A DNA stretch of 64,000 bases. Source: Thermococcus cleftensis (lineage in GTDB: Archaea; Methanobacteriota_B; Thermococci; Thermococcales; Thermococcaceae). Every line of letters starts with the position of its first letter. Within the stretch, counting starts at the first letter, position 1. The translations under genes were made by a program, and so were the position numbers. Of the stretch, positions 26,146 through 35,190 are shown in pieces. The notes under the pieces are model-generated. The model did no database searches and was not told the origin of the DNA. It saw nothing but the letters and a program-made list of their open reading frames with translations. Location of the stretch: NCBI RefSeq assembly GCF_000265525.1, contig NC_018015.1:1338322-1402321 (forward strand), written 5' to 3'.

Positions 26146-26623
26146 CCCCCTTCAAATCCTTCACCATTCTAACCCATATCCCGCTCTGGCCGACTTTCTT
26201 AAAGCCGTAGCCTTCGTAGAATCTGATGGCGCCCTCGTTCTTCTCCCCGACCCACAGCTCAATCCTATCGTTGTGCTTCCCCAGGTACTCCAGGCACTTC
26301 TCCATGAGCCTCCTCCCTATCCCGTGCCCCTGGTAGTTCTTGTCCACCACGAACTCGTGGATCGCCCCGACGGTTCTTCCCTCGTACTTGCTGTACCAGT
26401 CGTCGTCGCAGACTATGAAGCCCACTATCTCATCGCCGATCTTGGCGACGAAGAAACCGTCCCTGGCATTGTTCCAGCACCAGCGGAGGTATCTTTTCGC
26501 ATAGCTCTCACCCTCACCGCCGTACTCGCGCATTCCCTCGTAGCCCCTCATGTATATCTCGATGAGCCTCTCGAGCGTCCCCTGGTCAAGTTCCCTGAGC
26601 CTCTCTACCTTCACTTCCGCCAT
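26018..26623 (-). CDS. GNAT-family N-acetyltransferase
   Basis: 201 residues as read. The GNAT core is clear: FVVDKNYQGHGIGRRLMEKCLEYL (acetyl-CoA pyrophosphate loop QGHGIG) and AIRFYEGYGFKKVG near residue 145. The catalytic domain ends near KDLKG; the final ~45 residues (Arg/Glu/His-rich) are a read-through of the overlapping gene's sequence in another frame. ATG 26623 lies about 25 bases from the TATA box at 26645-26650, so the mRNA is probably leaderless. Substrate unknown. A frameshift at the G run near 26140 is possible. Confidence 0.75.
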   Translation of the reverse strand: MAEVKVERLRELDQGTLERLIEIYMRGYEGMREYGGEGESYAKRYLRWCWNNARDGFFVAKIGDEIVGFIVCDDDWYSKYEGRTVGAIHEFVVDKNYQGHGIGRRLMEKCLEYLGKHNDRIELWVGEKNEGAIRFYEGYGFKKVGQSGIWVRMVKDLKGGGGSALHRPSKPGEGEELEGRKLHKRRKWEAEGDDREQRRGH

Positions 26624-26644
26624 CGGTATAAGCTCATCGTGGGG

Positions 26645-26650
26645 TTTAAA
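26645..26650. promoter_or_regulatory. Shared palindromic TATA box between acetyltransferase and MBF1 genes
   Basis: GTTTAAAAAG contains the self-complementary TTTAAA. It is 22-27 bases from the minus-strand ATG (26623) and 44-49 bases from the plus-strand ATG (26694). No second TATA-like sequence is seen in the 70-bp gap, so one element may drive both directions. Confidence 0.4.
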
Positions 26651-26693
26651 AAGCCTGACTCCGAGCCTTATGTGGAGCAAGAAGGTGGTTGAG

Positions 26694-27227
26694 ATGGGGA
26701 AGGCCAAGCCGAAGTACTGCGAGATTTGTGGCGCCCCGATAAGGGGGCCGGGGCACAGGATAAGGCTCGAGGGTGCTGAAGTTCTCGTCTGTGACCGCTG
26801 TTACGAGAAATACGGCGGTAAAAAGCCCGGAACCTTCAGCATAATGCCAACGGGCAGGCAGAGGCGCGTTTCCAGACCCGCCCCGAGGCCCAAGAGGGAG
26901 CCGAAGCCCTACCGCGAGAAGCCTCTCTACACCGAGGAGATAGTCGAGGACTACGCCGAGAGGGTGTACAAGGCAATACAGAGGAGTGGCAAGAGCTACG
27001 AGCAGCTCTCCCACGAGATAGGCCTTTCGATGAACGACCTCCGCGCGATAGCCCACGGCCACCGCGAGCCCACCATAAAGGAGGCCAGGAAGCTTGAGAA
27101 GTACTTCAAGATAAAGCTCATTGAAACAAGTGGAGAGGAGATGATTGAGAAGAGGACGATTCCCAGGGACTACGAGCCGACCCTCGGCGACATCGCTAAC
27201 ATCAGGATACGAAAGAGAAAGAAGTGA
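26694..27227 (+). CDS. Archaeal multiprotein bridging factor 1 (aMBF1)
   Basis: 177 residues: N-terminal zinc ribbon with Cys9, Cys12, Cys33 and Cys36 (YCEICGAPI, VCDRCYEKY), a basic Pro/Arg linker, and a C-terminal Cro-type HTH (about 80-140, SYEQLSHEIGLSMNDLRAIAHG). MBF1 is a transcription coactivator in eukaryotes; archaeal MBF1 is linked to translation through ribosome binding. ATG 26694 follows GAAGGTGG. The neighbouring TBP supports a basal gene-expression setting. Confidence 0.95.
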   Translation: MGKAKPKYCEICGAPIRGPGHRIRLEGAEVLVCDRCYEKYGGKKPGTFSIMPTGRQRRVSRPAPRPKREPKPYREKPLYTEEIVEDYAERVYKAIQRSGKSYEQLSHEIGLSMNDLRAIAHGHREPTIKEARKLEKYFKIKLIETSGEEMIEKRTIPRDYEPTLGDIANIRIRKRKK

Positions 27228-27647
27228 TCAAAACTCCTCGAACTCCCACTCCTCCTCTTCCTTCTCCTTCTTCCTCAGCTCCTCTGCCTTGGTCATCTTC
27301 GGCGGGTGAAAACCGCGGAGCTTTTCAAAGCTTCCCCAGAGACGTATCAGCTCCTCCCAGATCTCTGTGTCGGGCGGTATCACAAGGATATGTGCCGGGG
27401 GGTGAATGTCCATCAGCCTGCCTATCGCCTTCCTTGGGGGGAGGTCTATCTGAGCAACCACATGAGCCCTGAAGCGCTTCCTAGGCCTCTCGCCGCTTAT
27501 CTTCTCGAAGGCCCAGTCCGAGAGGGCAGGGGGGATTATCCTGGGATCACCGCGAATCCTCATTCCTCCGTAGCGCACGAGGTCAGCCAAGGCTATGCTG
27601 GCTTTCTGGAAGTTGTCGGTTCTCACTAACACCATCGTGTTCCTCAT
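27228..27647 (-). CDS. DUF356-like conserved archaeal protein
   Basis: 139 residues beginning MRNTMVLVRTDNFQKASIAL. An alpha/beta protein with a very acidic, Glu-rich C-terminal tail. I assign it to the archaeal DUF356 group from overall appearance, with moderate certainty; no function is known. ATG 27647 follows GGTGGTGG. It is convergent with, and directly abuts, the MBF1 gene (stop codons adjacent). Confidence 0.75.
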   Translation of the reverse strand: MRNTMVLVRTDNFQKASIALADLVRYGGMRIRGDPRIIPPALSDWAFEKISGERPRKRFRAHVVAQIDLPPRKAIGRLMDIHPPAHILVIPPDTEIWEELIRLWGSFEKLRGFHPPKMTKAEELRKKEKEEEEWEFEEF

Positions 27648-27763
27648 CTCCACCACCTGCCCCACCTGCTTTCCTCACCTTTTAAACCTTACCCATTTTT
27701 ATTCACCGAAAGTTTTAAAAAATTCTGGTTAGAAAAATGTCTGGCAACAGCGGAGGTGATGAT

Positions 27764-29467
27764 ATGTACCTGAAGAGGAGGCACCTGGAGATACTCAGGG
27801 AGATGAAGAAAACCGAGAGTCAGGCCGAGATCGAGGCCAAACTGCCCGAGGAGTTCCAGATTAGGGCGATAGAGCTCTACATACTTGGCTTCGCCGAGCT
27901 TGAGGGAGGAAAGATTAAGCTCACAGAGGCCGGAAGGAAGCTTCTTGAAATCACCGACTCGCTCAACCTTGAGGAACTCCCCGACCTTATAGCCGACACC
28001 GAGATAGTGAAGATGCTGGAGCTCCTGGAGGAGACCGGTAAAATCCCCGGGGACTGGCTTGAGAAGCTTAAGGAGAGGAAGCTGGCCGACGAGAACGGCC
28101 TCACCGAGTTCGGAAGGGCGCTCCTCCAAATTTACCGCGAGACGCACCCGGTCGTTTACCTCACGCCTGAGATAGTCTCGTTCCTCAGGGGAATGCCAAA
28201 GCTCGGAACCCTCGACGAGCTCGTCACCTTCAAGAACTCCCGGCTCTACGGCGACAACATAGTCAACGCCCTCCAGGCCATGCGCCTGCTCCTGATTTCA
28301 CCGCCGACAGAGAAGGGCAGGGCCTTCGCGACCACTCCGGCTGCAAGGCTCGCGCTCAAAGCGATAAGCATGATACCAGTGTTTGCAAGGGCCATAGTTC
28401 TGAGAAAGGAGGACTTCGAGGCGTTGAAGGCGGGTAGGGGCAACGCAGAGCTGGAGAGCATGGGGCTCAGCGACGAGAAGGGAACGACGGAGTTCGGAAA
28501 AGCCATGATGGAGACCTACGAGGCGATGGGCAGGATCGAGGAGAAGGTCCTCCCGATCTACCTGCTCGACGATGAGCTCGCCGTCCTCAGGGCCATCAAG
28601 GAAATAGAGGAGAAGCACGAGACCAACCCCGAGATACTGCCGACAGGGAAGGAGATCGCCAGGCGCGTCGAAGTCGAAGACCTCGGGGCGATACTCCACC
28701 TCCTTGAGAGCAAGGAGCTCGTCGAGAGGAGGCTCGTTAAGAACAAGGACACCTACTGGCTCACCGAGTGGGGCAGGGGGGCCATAGAGTTCGGAACCGT
28801 CAGTCCCGATGCCATGAAGGCCGTAACCTACGCGGAGAGCGGCGACGTTCCCATAGCGGAGTGGGTTCTGAAGGCCCAGGAGGAGGGGGTTGTAAAGGCC
28901 GGCGTCACCGACAAGGGCAGGTTCTACCTCAGGCTGAGCCGCTCGATAAGGAGGAGGCCCTTCATAACGCGCTACGACGCGGCCATACTCGCAAAGACCC
29001 CCAGAAGGAAGTACGTCCACCGCGACGAGCTGGTTGAACTGGTCAGGGACTACGTCGGCGGCGACGAGAAAGAGATAACCAGGGCAATCGGTGAGGCCGA
29101 GGCCAAGGGCTTCGTCGTCGAGCTCCAGAACGGCATGGTCAAGCTCACTGAGCTTGGAGAGGGGGTCAAGACGGTCCTCGAGAACGCGAAGCTCCAGGAG
29201 GTAGTCAGGGTCAAGTTCAGCGTCACCCCGACCCTCTACAACGTGCTGAAGGTTATCCACGACAACCTTGAGACCTTCAACAGAATCTGGAAGGAGAAGG
29301 GCGAGGCCAGGGGCTACAAGGTGGAGGAAGTGGACGTCATAAGGAAGCACCTCAGCCTGAGCGACGACGAGATAAAGAAAGCTTTGACGATGCTCCGCGA
29401 GCTGGGCTTCCTCGGGAGCAAGAGCCTCACCGAGGCGGGCAAAGTCCTAGTTGAGGCCTACCCCTGA
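27764..29467 (+). CDS. DUF505-family protein with repeated winged-helix units
   Basis: 567 residues of the archaeal DUF505 family. The sequence is a chain of winged-helix-like units: LTEAGRKLL, LTEFGRALL, TTEFGKAMM, LTEWGRGAI, LTELGEGV and LTEAGKVLV recur as the wing/terminal helix of each. No catalytic motif. No membrane segment. ATG 27764 follows GGAGGTGAT; TATA gttttaaaaaa near 27712. It could be a large DNA- or RNA-binding protein; function is not known. It stands upstream of TBP with its own terminator-like T-rich end. Confidence 0.85.
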   Translation: MYLKRRHLEILREMKKTESQAEIEAKLPEEFQIRAIELYILGFAELEGGKIKLTEAGRKLLEITDSLNLEELPDLIADTEIVKMLELLEETGKIPGDWLEKLKERKLADENGLTEFGRALLQIYRETHPVVYLTPEIVSFLRGMPKLGTLDELVTFKNSRLYGDNIVNALQAMRLLLISPPTEKGRAFATTPAARLALKAISMIPVFARAIVLRKEDFEALKAGRGNAELESMGLSDEKGTTEFGKAMMETYEAMGRIEEKVLPIYLLDDELAVLRAIKEIEEKHETNPEILPTGKEIARRVEVEDLGAILHLLESKELVERRLVKNKDTYWLTEWGRGAIEFGTVSPDAMKAVTYAESGDVPIAEWVLKAQEEGVVKAGVTDKGRFYLRLSRSIRRRPFITRYDAAILAKTPRRKYVHRDELVELVRDYVGGDEKEITRAIGEAEAKGFVVELQNGMVKLTELGEGVKTVLENAKLQEVVRVKFSVTPTLYNVLKVIHDNLETFNRIWKEKGEARGYKVEEVDVIRKHLSLSDDEIKKALTMLRELGFLGSKSLTEAGKVLVEAYP

Positions 29468-29538
29468 TTCCCTTCCGTTCTTTTTCTAGTCTGATGTCCT
29501 CTTTTGGACGTAAACCTTTAAAAGCTCAAGCGGCTTCA

Positions 29539-29560
29539 TTTATAAAGGGTTTTTAAACCC
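29539..29560 (+). promoter_or_regulatory. Promoter of tbp with GGGTTT-TT-AAACCC dyad
   Basis: tttataaa (29539-29546) is a TATA box 35-42 bases from the start codon. It is followed at once by GGGTTTTTAAACCC (29547-29560), an inverted repeat with a two-base centre which itself contains a TATA-like core. The dyad would lie between TATA and transcription start. Confidence 0.45.
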
Positions 29561-29580
29561 ACCATCTGGAGGTGTAAGCC

Positions 29581-30153
29581 TTGGTAGATATGAGCAATGT
29601 AAAGCTCAGGATCGAGAACATCGTCGCTTCTGTGGACTTGTTCACGCAGCTCAACCTTGAGAAGGTCATTGAGATATGCCCCAACTCCAAGTACAACCCA
29701 GAGGAGTTCCCCGGCATAATCTGCCGCTTCGAAGAGCCAAAGGTTGCCCTCCTGATATTCAGTTCGGGCAAGCTCGTCGTCACCGGCGCCAAGAGCGTCG
29801 AGGATATTGAGCGGGCCGTCAATAAGCTCATTCAAATGCTCAAGAAGATAGGGGCCAAGTTCGGCCGCGCTCCGCAGATAGACATACAGAACATGGTCTT
29901 CAGCGGCGACATAGGTATGGAGTTCAACCTCGATGCCGTTGCTTTGAGCCTTCCCAACTGTGAGTACGAGCCCGAGCAGTTCCCCGGCGTTATCTACCGC
30001 GTCAAGGAGCCGAGGGCGGTGATACTGCTCTTCTCCTCCGGAAAGATAGTCTGCTCCGGAGCGAAGAGCGAGCACGACGCATGGGAGGCCGTCAGAAAGC
30101 TCCTCCGCGAGCTGGAGAAGTACGGCCTCATCGAGGAAGAGGAGGAGTGGTGA
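29581..30153 (+). CDS. tbp: TATA-box-binding protein
   Basis: General transcription factor that binds the TATA box and recruits TFB and RNA polymerase. 190 residues with the two direct repeats (about 8-95 and 98-185): [22 protein letters not shown] and [22 protein letters not shown] show the repeat. An acidic EEEEEW tail ends the protein. The TTG at 29581 gives [17 protein letters not shown], the start seen in Thermococcus and Pyrococcus TBPs, and GGAGGTG lies six bases upstream; ATG 29590 is less well placed. The next gene overlaps the stop. Confidence 0.98.
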   Translation: MVDMSNVKLRIENIVASVDLFTQLNLEKVIEICPNSKYNPEEFPGIICRFEEPKVALLIFSSGKLVVTGAKSVEDIERAVNKLIQMLKKIGAKFGRAPQIDIQNMVFSGDIGMEFNLDAVALSLPNCEYEPEQFPGVIYRVKEPRAVILLFSSGKIVCSGAKSEHDAWEAVRKLLRELEKYGLIEEEEEW

Positions 30154-31157
30154 AGGCTTTGGCCTTCTCCGTTATCTATTCCCCCGTTTTCTTGGAGCAC
30201 AAGCCTGAAAACTATCACCCTGAGAATCCCGAGAGGCTTTTGAGGGCAGTTCAGGCTCTGAAAAACCTGGGACTTTGGGATCCCATCGAACCCCAGCCCG
30301 TTCCCGAGGAGGAGCTCCTCAGGGTTCACTCGAAGGAGTACGTCGAGCTCGTCAGGGGGAGGGGCGGCGCGTTCTCGTACCTCGACCCCGACACCTACGT
30401 CTCGCCAGGAACCTGGGAGGCCGCTTTAACGGCCTTTGGAGCTTCTCGCCTCGCCGTCGAGCTCACCCTCGAAAGGAAAGGCCTCTACCTTGCCCTCGTC
30501 AGACCACCAGGACACCACGCGGGGAAATCTGGAAGGGCCTTCAACGCTCCCACCCTTGGCTTCTGCATCTTCAACAACGCCACCTACGCGGCGAAGGTGG
30601 CTGAGGAGCTTTCAGGGAAGGTTCTCGTCATAGACTTCGACGCCCACCACGGCAACGGCACTCAGGAGATACTCTGGGACGATCCCAATGCCGTCCACAT
30701 AGACCTGCACGAGCACGACATCTACCCCTGGAGCGGCTACGAGCACGAGGTCGGCGGGAAAGGGGCCGAGGGTACAAAAATCAATGTCCCGATGCCCCAC
30801 TACTCCGGCGACGACTTCATCTACGCCTGGAACGAGGTCGTTCTGCCGGTTCTCGCGGAGTTCAAGCCAAGGCTCGTTGTCGTTTCGGCCGGCTTTGACG
30901 GCTTCCTGGGTGAGAACCTGACGACCCTCAGGCTGAGCGAGCTTTTCTTCGCCTATGCCGGCTCGACCCTCTCCCGCTATCCGCTCGCGGTGATCTTCGA
31001 GGGCGGTTACTCCGTTGGCCTTGAAAAGGGGCTTCCCGCGTTCATCAAGGGCTATCTGAGCGGAGAAATTAGAGAGGTTCCGGTTAGCCCCTCCTACGAG
31101 GCACTGAGAACCGTCACGAGGGTGAGGGAGGTAATCGGGCAGTGGTGGGACATTTAG
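30150..31157 (+). CDS. Histone deacetylase-family protein (acetoin utilisation/polyamine deacetylase type)
   Basis: 335 residues of the arginase-deacetylase fold. Zinc and catalytic motifs are present: [10 protein letters not shown] (tandem His), [15 protein letters not shown] (Asp/His zinc ligands) and SAGFDGF (third ligand). It may remove acetyl groups from protein lysines or from acetylated polyamines. GTG 30150 overlaps the tbp stop as GTGA, preceded by GAGGAG within the TBP acidic tail codons, so translation is coupled to TBP. The CPA1 antiporter downstream has its own promoter. Confidence 0.92.
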   Translation: MKALAFSVIYSPVFLEHKPENYHPENPERLLRAVQALKNLGLWDPIEPQPVPEEELLRVHSKEYVELVRGRGGAFSYLDPDTYVSPGTWEAALTAFGASRLAVELTLERKGLYLALVRPPGHHAGKSGRAFNAPTLGFCIFNNATYAAKVAEELSGKVLVIDFDAHHGNGTQEILWDDPNAVHIDLHEHDIYPWSGYEHEVGGKGAEGTKINVPMPHYSGDDFIYAWNEVVLPVLAEFKPRLVVVSAGFDGFLGENLTTLRLSELFFAYAGSTLSRYPLAVIFEGGYSVGLEKGLPAFIKGYLSGEIREVPVSPSYEALRTVTRVREVIGQWWDI

Positions 31158-31265
31158 TTGGACAGTTCTGGGTAGCGATTCCGCCTGAGGTTGTGGGGTG
31201 AAATCTTTCGTTCAGGAACTTTAAAAAACCCTATATCTTACCGCTTCAAAAACGGAGGCGAGAGC

Positions 31266-32585
31266 ATGGTTCCGGTGGATCTAGTAGCGAAGCTCCTGGT
31301 TGCGATTCTCATGCTGGGCGTTCTCGCGATGGTCGTGAGTAGGAAGTCTGGAATATCATACGTTCCCCTCTTTATTCTCCTGGGGGTTCTTATTGGGCCG
31401 CTGACCTCCTTTGTGCCCCGTTCCCTTTCCCACGAGCTCTTCGAGTACGTGAGGGTTTTTGGCCTCGTGGTTATACTCTTTACCGAAGGTCACAATCTGA
31501 GCTGGAAGCTCCTCAAAAGAAACTCAACCACCATTCTCCTCCTTGACACCATTGGGGTTCTTGTAACGGCTTTTCTCGCGGGTTGGTTCTTCTCCTGGCT
31601 CTTTGGCGCCCCGCTCCTGGTCGGGTTCCTCTTCGGCGCGATAGTGAGTGCCACAGACCCGGCCACGCTGATTCCCCTCTTCAGGCAGTACCGGGTTGAG
31701 CAGGACGTGGAGACCACCATAGTGGCCGAGTCGATATTCAACGATCCTCTGGGCATAGTCTTAACGACGGTGGCCGTGGCGATGCTCTACCCCAACGCCG
31801 TCTCGGAAGTTTTCTCGGCCTTTTCCGGTCACGTGGGTATCTACGGCGCCAGCGTTCTCTACTTCCTCTACGAGGTAATCGTCTCTGCCCTGGTCGGCGT
31901 GGCCATGGGCTTCTTTGGCTACTGGTTCATCAAGAAGGCTGAGATCTTTGAGTTCCCCGAGATCGAGATATTCGCCCTGGGACTGGCTTTCCTGACCTTT
32001 CTGGTAGGAGACAGCATCGATGCCTCCGGCTACCTTGCCGCCACCGTTGCCGGCCTGGTGCTCGGGAACTTCAAGGTGCTCGGAAAGTTCCGCAGCATCG
32101 GCGTTATGGAGAGGGTTCTCAAGGCCATAAGCCTCGAGGTGAGATTCAACGAGAACCTTTCTGCCATAGCGACTCTCTTCATCTTCTTCCTCCTCGGTGC
32201 AAGCCTTGAACTCGGCATATTCGCCGGCAACCTAGTGAAGGGCCTGCTGGTGGCTTACTTCCTCATGCTCGTTGCCAGGCCTCTCGCGGCCCTGCCGATA
32301 GCAAGGCGCTGGGGCTTCAGGAGGTACCTCTTCATATCGCTCGAGGGGCCCAGGGGTATAGTCCCGGCCGCCCTGGCTTCCCTTCCCCTTGCCCTGGTGA
32401 ACAAGTACGGCGAGGGGACGCTGACCCTGCACTGGGCGGAGGTCATACTGGCGGTCACCGTCATCACTGTCTTCGCGTCCATCGTCACGGAGACCCTGTG
32501 GCTCCCGCTCCTCAAGAAGGCCCTCCTCGGTACTGAGACCGTTGAGGAGAGGGTCAGAAAGCTCCAGGCCGCCAAGAGGGCTTAG
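31266..32585 (+). CDS. NhaP-type Na+(K+)/H+ antiporter (CPA1)
   Basis: 439-residue membrane protein with about 12-13 hydrophobic segments. The ion-binding motif FNDPLGIV and the ATDPATLIPLF segment are characteristic of CPA1 antiporters. ATG 31266 follows GGAGGCGAG. A TATA-like ctttaaaaaa near 31219 indicates its own promoter. It exchanges sodium or potassium for protons; direction and ion are not decided by sequence. Ends in a charged cytoplasmic tail. Confidence 0.92.
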   Translation: MVPVDLVAKLLVAILMLGVLAMVVSRKSGISYVPLFILLGVLIGPLTSFVPRSLSHELFEYVRVFGLVVILFTEGHNLSWKLLKRNSTTILLLDTIGVLVTAFLAGWFFSWLFGAPLLVGFLFGAIVSATDPATLIPLFRQYRVEQDVETTIVAESIFNDPLGIVLTTVAVAMLYPNAVSEVFSAFSGHVGIYGASVLYFLYEVIVSALVGVAMGFFGYWFIKKAEIFEFPEIEIFALGLAFLTFLVGDSIDASGYLAATVAGLVLGNFKVLGKFRSIGVMERVLKAISLEVRFNENLSAIATLFIFFLLGASLELGIFAGNLVKGLLVAYFLMLVARPLAALPIARRWGFRRYLFISLEGPRGIVPAALASLPLALVNKYGEGTLTLHWAEVILAVTVITVFASIVTETLWLPLLKKALLGTETVEERVRKLQAAKRA

Positions 32586-32627
32586 CACTTTCTTATCTTC
32601 GAGAACGGAAAAATCCTAAAGGGGGCA

Positions 32628-33236
32628 TCAGAGCCCCAGCATTTCCTTCGCCGCCTGGACTCCGAGGTCGAAGGCTTTCATGTTCACATCGACGGCTTTC
32701 GGAGGAACGCTGACGCGGATAACTTCCTTGACGTGCTCCGCCGAGAGCGGAAAGCCTGGCGTCTGGGTAAGCGCTCCGATGAGGACGACGTTGGTGGTGA
32801 TGACGTTGCCGGCCTTCACGGCGAGCTCTTCGGCGTCGAAGGCCATGAACTTGCCCTTGAAGTCCTCTTCCACGACCTTCTTAATTTCCTCAAGGCTCGG
32901 GTAGCTGGCCAGGCCCATGGAGACCTGAACCGGCGGTATCGGCCTGGCGTTGGTGAAAACTAGGCCTCCCTTCTTGAGGTAGTTGATGTACCTCAAAGCC
33001 TCAACCGGCTCGAAGCTTAGTATGACGTCGGCCTTTCCTTCCGGAACCATCGCGCCGTACACGTCCTCTCCAAAGCGGACGTACGCTATGACGCTACCGA
33101 AGCGCTGGCTCATTCCGTGGACCTCTCCCATTCTGACCTTGTATCCAGCGCGGAGGGCGGCCCAGCCGAGGAGGTTGGCGGCGGTGAGAATACCCTGGCC
33201 GCCAACTCCGGTGATAACGATGTTGTACTCCCTCAT
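32628..33236 (-). CDS. iorB: Indolepyruvate ferredoxin oxidoreductase, beta subunit
   Basis: 202 residues; the gamma-type domain of 2-oxoacid:ferredoxin oxidoreductases, starting [21 protein letters not shown]. With IorA it oxidises aryl pyruvates (from Phe, Tyr, Trp) to aryl-acetyl-CoA and reduces ferredoxin. ATG 33236 overlaps the iorA stop by 4 bases (ATGA) and follows GGGAGGGAG. Third gene of the acdA-iorA-iorB operon. Confidence 0.96.
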   Translation of the reverse strand: MREYNIVITGVGGQGILTAANLLGWAALRAGYKVRMGEVHGMSQRFGSVIAYVRFGEDVYGAMVPEGKADVILSFEPVEALRYINYLKKGGLVFTNARPIPPVQVSMGLASYPSLEEIKKVVEEDFKGKFMAFDAEELAVKAGNVITTNVVLIGALTQTPGFPLSAEHVKEVIRVSVPPKAVDVNMKAFDLGVQAAKEMLGL

Positions 33237-35179
33237 ATCTCTCCCTCCCTGACCTTCTCAAAGGCATCGAACGGACAGACCTGGGCACAGCCGCCGCAGC
33301 CCCAGCACATGAGCTCATCGACCTTGGCCTTGCCGGTCTCAGCGTCCCAGTAGATGGCCGGACAGCCGTAGGCGTTGATACATATCTTACAGCCGGTACA
33401 CTTCTCCTCGTTCACCTGGTAGATTGGCCACTGTACCTTGGCCTTCCTGAGCTGGCCTATCCTGTGGAGGGCACAGACGCGCCTGGTGACTACGACGCTA
33501 ACTCCTTCAACCTGGAGGGCCCTCTTTATGGTCTCGGTGGTGGCCTTTATGTCGTATGGATCGACGACCTCGACGAAGTCCGCGCCGAGGGCCCTTGCAA
33601 CTTCCTCTATCTTAATCTGCTTTCCTGGCCCGTGCGGGGTGTCACCGGTTCCCGGGTTCGGTTGGTCGCCGGTCATAGCTGTAACAAGGTTGTCCACGAC
33701 TACTATGAGGACGTTGGAGCGGTTGTAGATGGCGTTAGCGAGGGCCGGAAGTCCGGTATGGAAGAACGTCGAGTCGCCGATGGTGGCAACGATGACCTTC
33801 TTCTCCTTGCCGGTCTTGCGCTCCTCCTCGGCTATGCTTCCGTTGAGGGCTATGCTCAGACCGTGGGCGATGCCTATCGAACCGCCCATCGCGACGGTCG
33901 TGTCTACGGCCTTGAGCGGTGGAAGAACACCGAGGGTGTAACAGCCTATGTCGCTCGGGAAGATTGCCCTCGGAGTGGCGGCCTTCTTTATGGCGTAGAA
34001 TGTGTTCCTGTGCGGGCAGGCGGGGCACAGTGAGGGAGGCCTCGGCGGGACCATCTTGCTGACCTTCTCGTACTTCCTATCTATCTCCTCGAAGTTCACG
34101 GGGGTCTCAAGTCCGAGGAACTTGGCTATCACTTCGACCGCCCTCCTGGTGGTCATCTCGTATATCCTTGGCACGAGGTCCTTGCCGTGGATCGGAATCC
34201 TGAGTCCCCTGTCGTAGGCCCAGGTCTTGACCTGCTCCTCGACCACCGGCTCGAGCTCCTCAACGATGAGAACCTTCTCAAGGCCGTCGAGGAACTTCTC
34301 AAGAAGGCCGTATGGGACGGGGAACGGGGTTCCGAGCTTGAGAACCTTTACGTTCTCGACTCCGAGCCAGTTGAGGGCCTCCTTGACGTATGCGTAGCTC
34401 AGGCCAGGCGCAATGATGCCAACCTTTGCGTTCTCGTCGCCCTCAATCCAGTTGAAGGGGCAGTTGTTGAGCTCCTCGCGGATCCTCTCGATCTTTTCGA
34501 GAATCTGCGGGTGGAACTTTCTTGCGTTGGCAGGTATGTCCACGAACCTGCTCGGGTCCTTCTTGAAGTTCCCGAACTTCCTCTTGGCCCCCTTTATTTC
34601 CTCAGGAAGCTCTCCAAGAACGACGTCTCCCCTCGCGTGGGAGCTTCTCGTGGTGGTTCTGAGGATAACGAAGTGCTTGAACTTCTCGCTCAGCTCGAAG
34701 GCGTACTTCGTCATCTCTTTGGCTTCCATCGGGTCGCTGGGCTCGAGGACGGGCACGTTGGCGAACTTTGCGTAAACCCTTGTGTCCTGCTCGTTCTGGC
34801 TGCTCCACATGCTTGGGTCATCTGCCACCATTATGACGAAGCCGCCCTCCACTCCCATTCCGACGGCGCTGAGGAAAGTGTCGGCCGCAACGTTAAGACC
34901 CACGTGCTTCATGGCCGTCATGGCCCTCAGACCGCTCCACGCGGCGCTTAGAGCTGTCTCGAAGGCGACCTTCTCGTTGGTGGAGTACTCCATGTAGACA
35001 CCGGCCTTCTTGGCAACCATCGCCATCGTATCGGTGAGCTCCGAGCTGGGCGTTCCGGGGTAGGCGGCGAAAACGGCTATGTTGGCCTCGAGGGCTCCCC
35101 TCGCTATCGCCTGGTTGCCGAGGAGGATAACCTTCTCCCCTGGCTTGTCCCACAACACTATGTCGGTAACCTTCGCCAT
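33233..35179 (-). CDS. iorA: Indolepyruvate ferredoxin oxidoreductase, alpha subunit
   Basis: 648 residues: pyrimidine-binding domain at the N-terminus, central domain, TPP-binding domain with [12 protein letters not shown] and [12 protein letters not shown] (the GDS..N motif), and two C-terminal ferredoxin motifs [14 protein letters not shown] and [12 protein letters not shown] that bind [4Fe-4S] clusters. The first cluster motif is CxxCxxCx4-5C and complete. ATG 35179 follows GAGGTGATTG, 11 bases after acdA. Key enzyme of aromatic amino acid fermentation. Confidence 0.97.
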   Translation of the reverse strand: MAKVTDIVLWDKPGEKVILLGNQAIARGALEANIAVFAAYPGTPSSELTDTMAMVAKKAGVYMEYSTNEKVAFETALSAAWSGLRAMTAMKHVGLNVAADTFLSAVGMGVEGGFVIMVADDPSMWSSQNEQDTRVYAKFANVPVLEPSDPMEAKEMTKYAFELSEKFKHFVILRTTTRSSHARGDVVLGELPEEIKGAKRKFGNFKKDPSRFVDIPANARKFHPQILEKIERIREELNNCPFNWIEGDENAKVGIIAPGLSYAYVKEALNWLGVENVKVLKLGTPFPVPYGLLEKFLDGLEKVLIVEELEPVVEEQVKTWAYDRGLRIPIHGKDLVPRIYEMTTRRAVEVIAKFLGLETPVNFEEIDRKYEKVSKMVPPRPPSLCPACPHRNTFYAIKKAATPRAIFPSDIGCYTLGVLPPLKAVDTTVAMGGSIGIAHGLSIALNGSIAEEERKTGKEKKVIVATIGDSTFFHTGLPALANAIYNRSNVLIVVVDNLVTAMTGDQPNPGTGDTPHGPGKQIKIEEVARALGADFVEVVDPYDIKATTETIKRALQVEGVSVVVTRRVCALHRIGQLRKAKVQWPIYQVNEEKCTGCKICINAYGCPAIYWDAETGKAKVDELMCWGCGGCAQVCPFDAFEKVREGEI

Positions 35180-35190
35180 CTACAATCACC

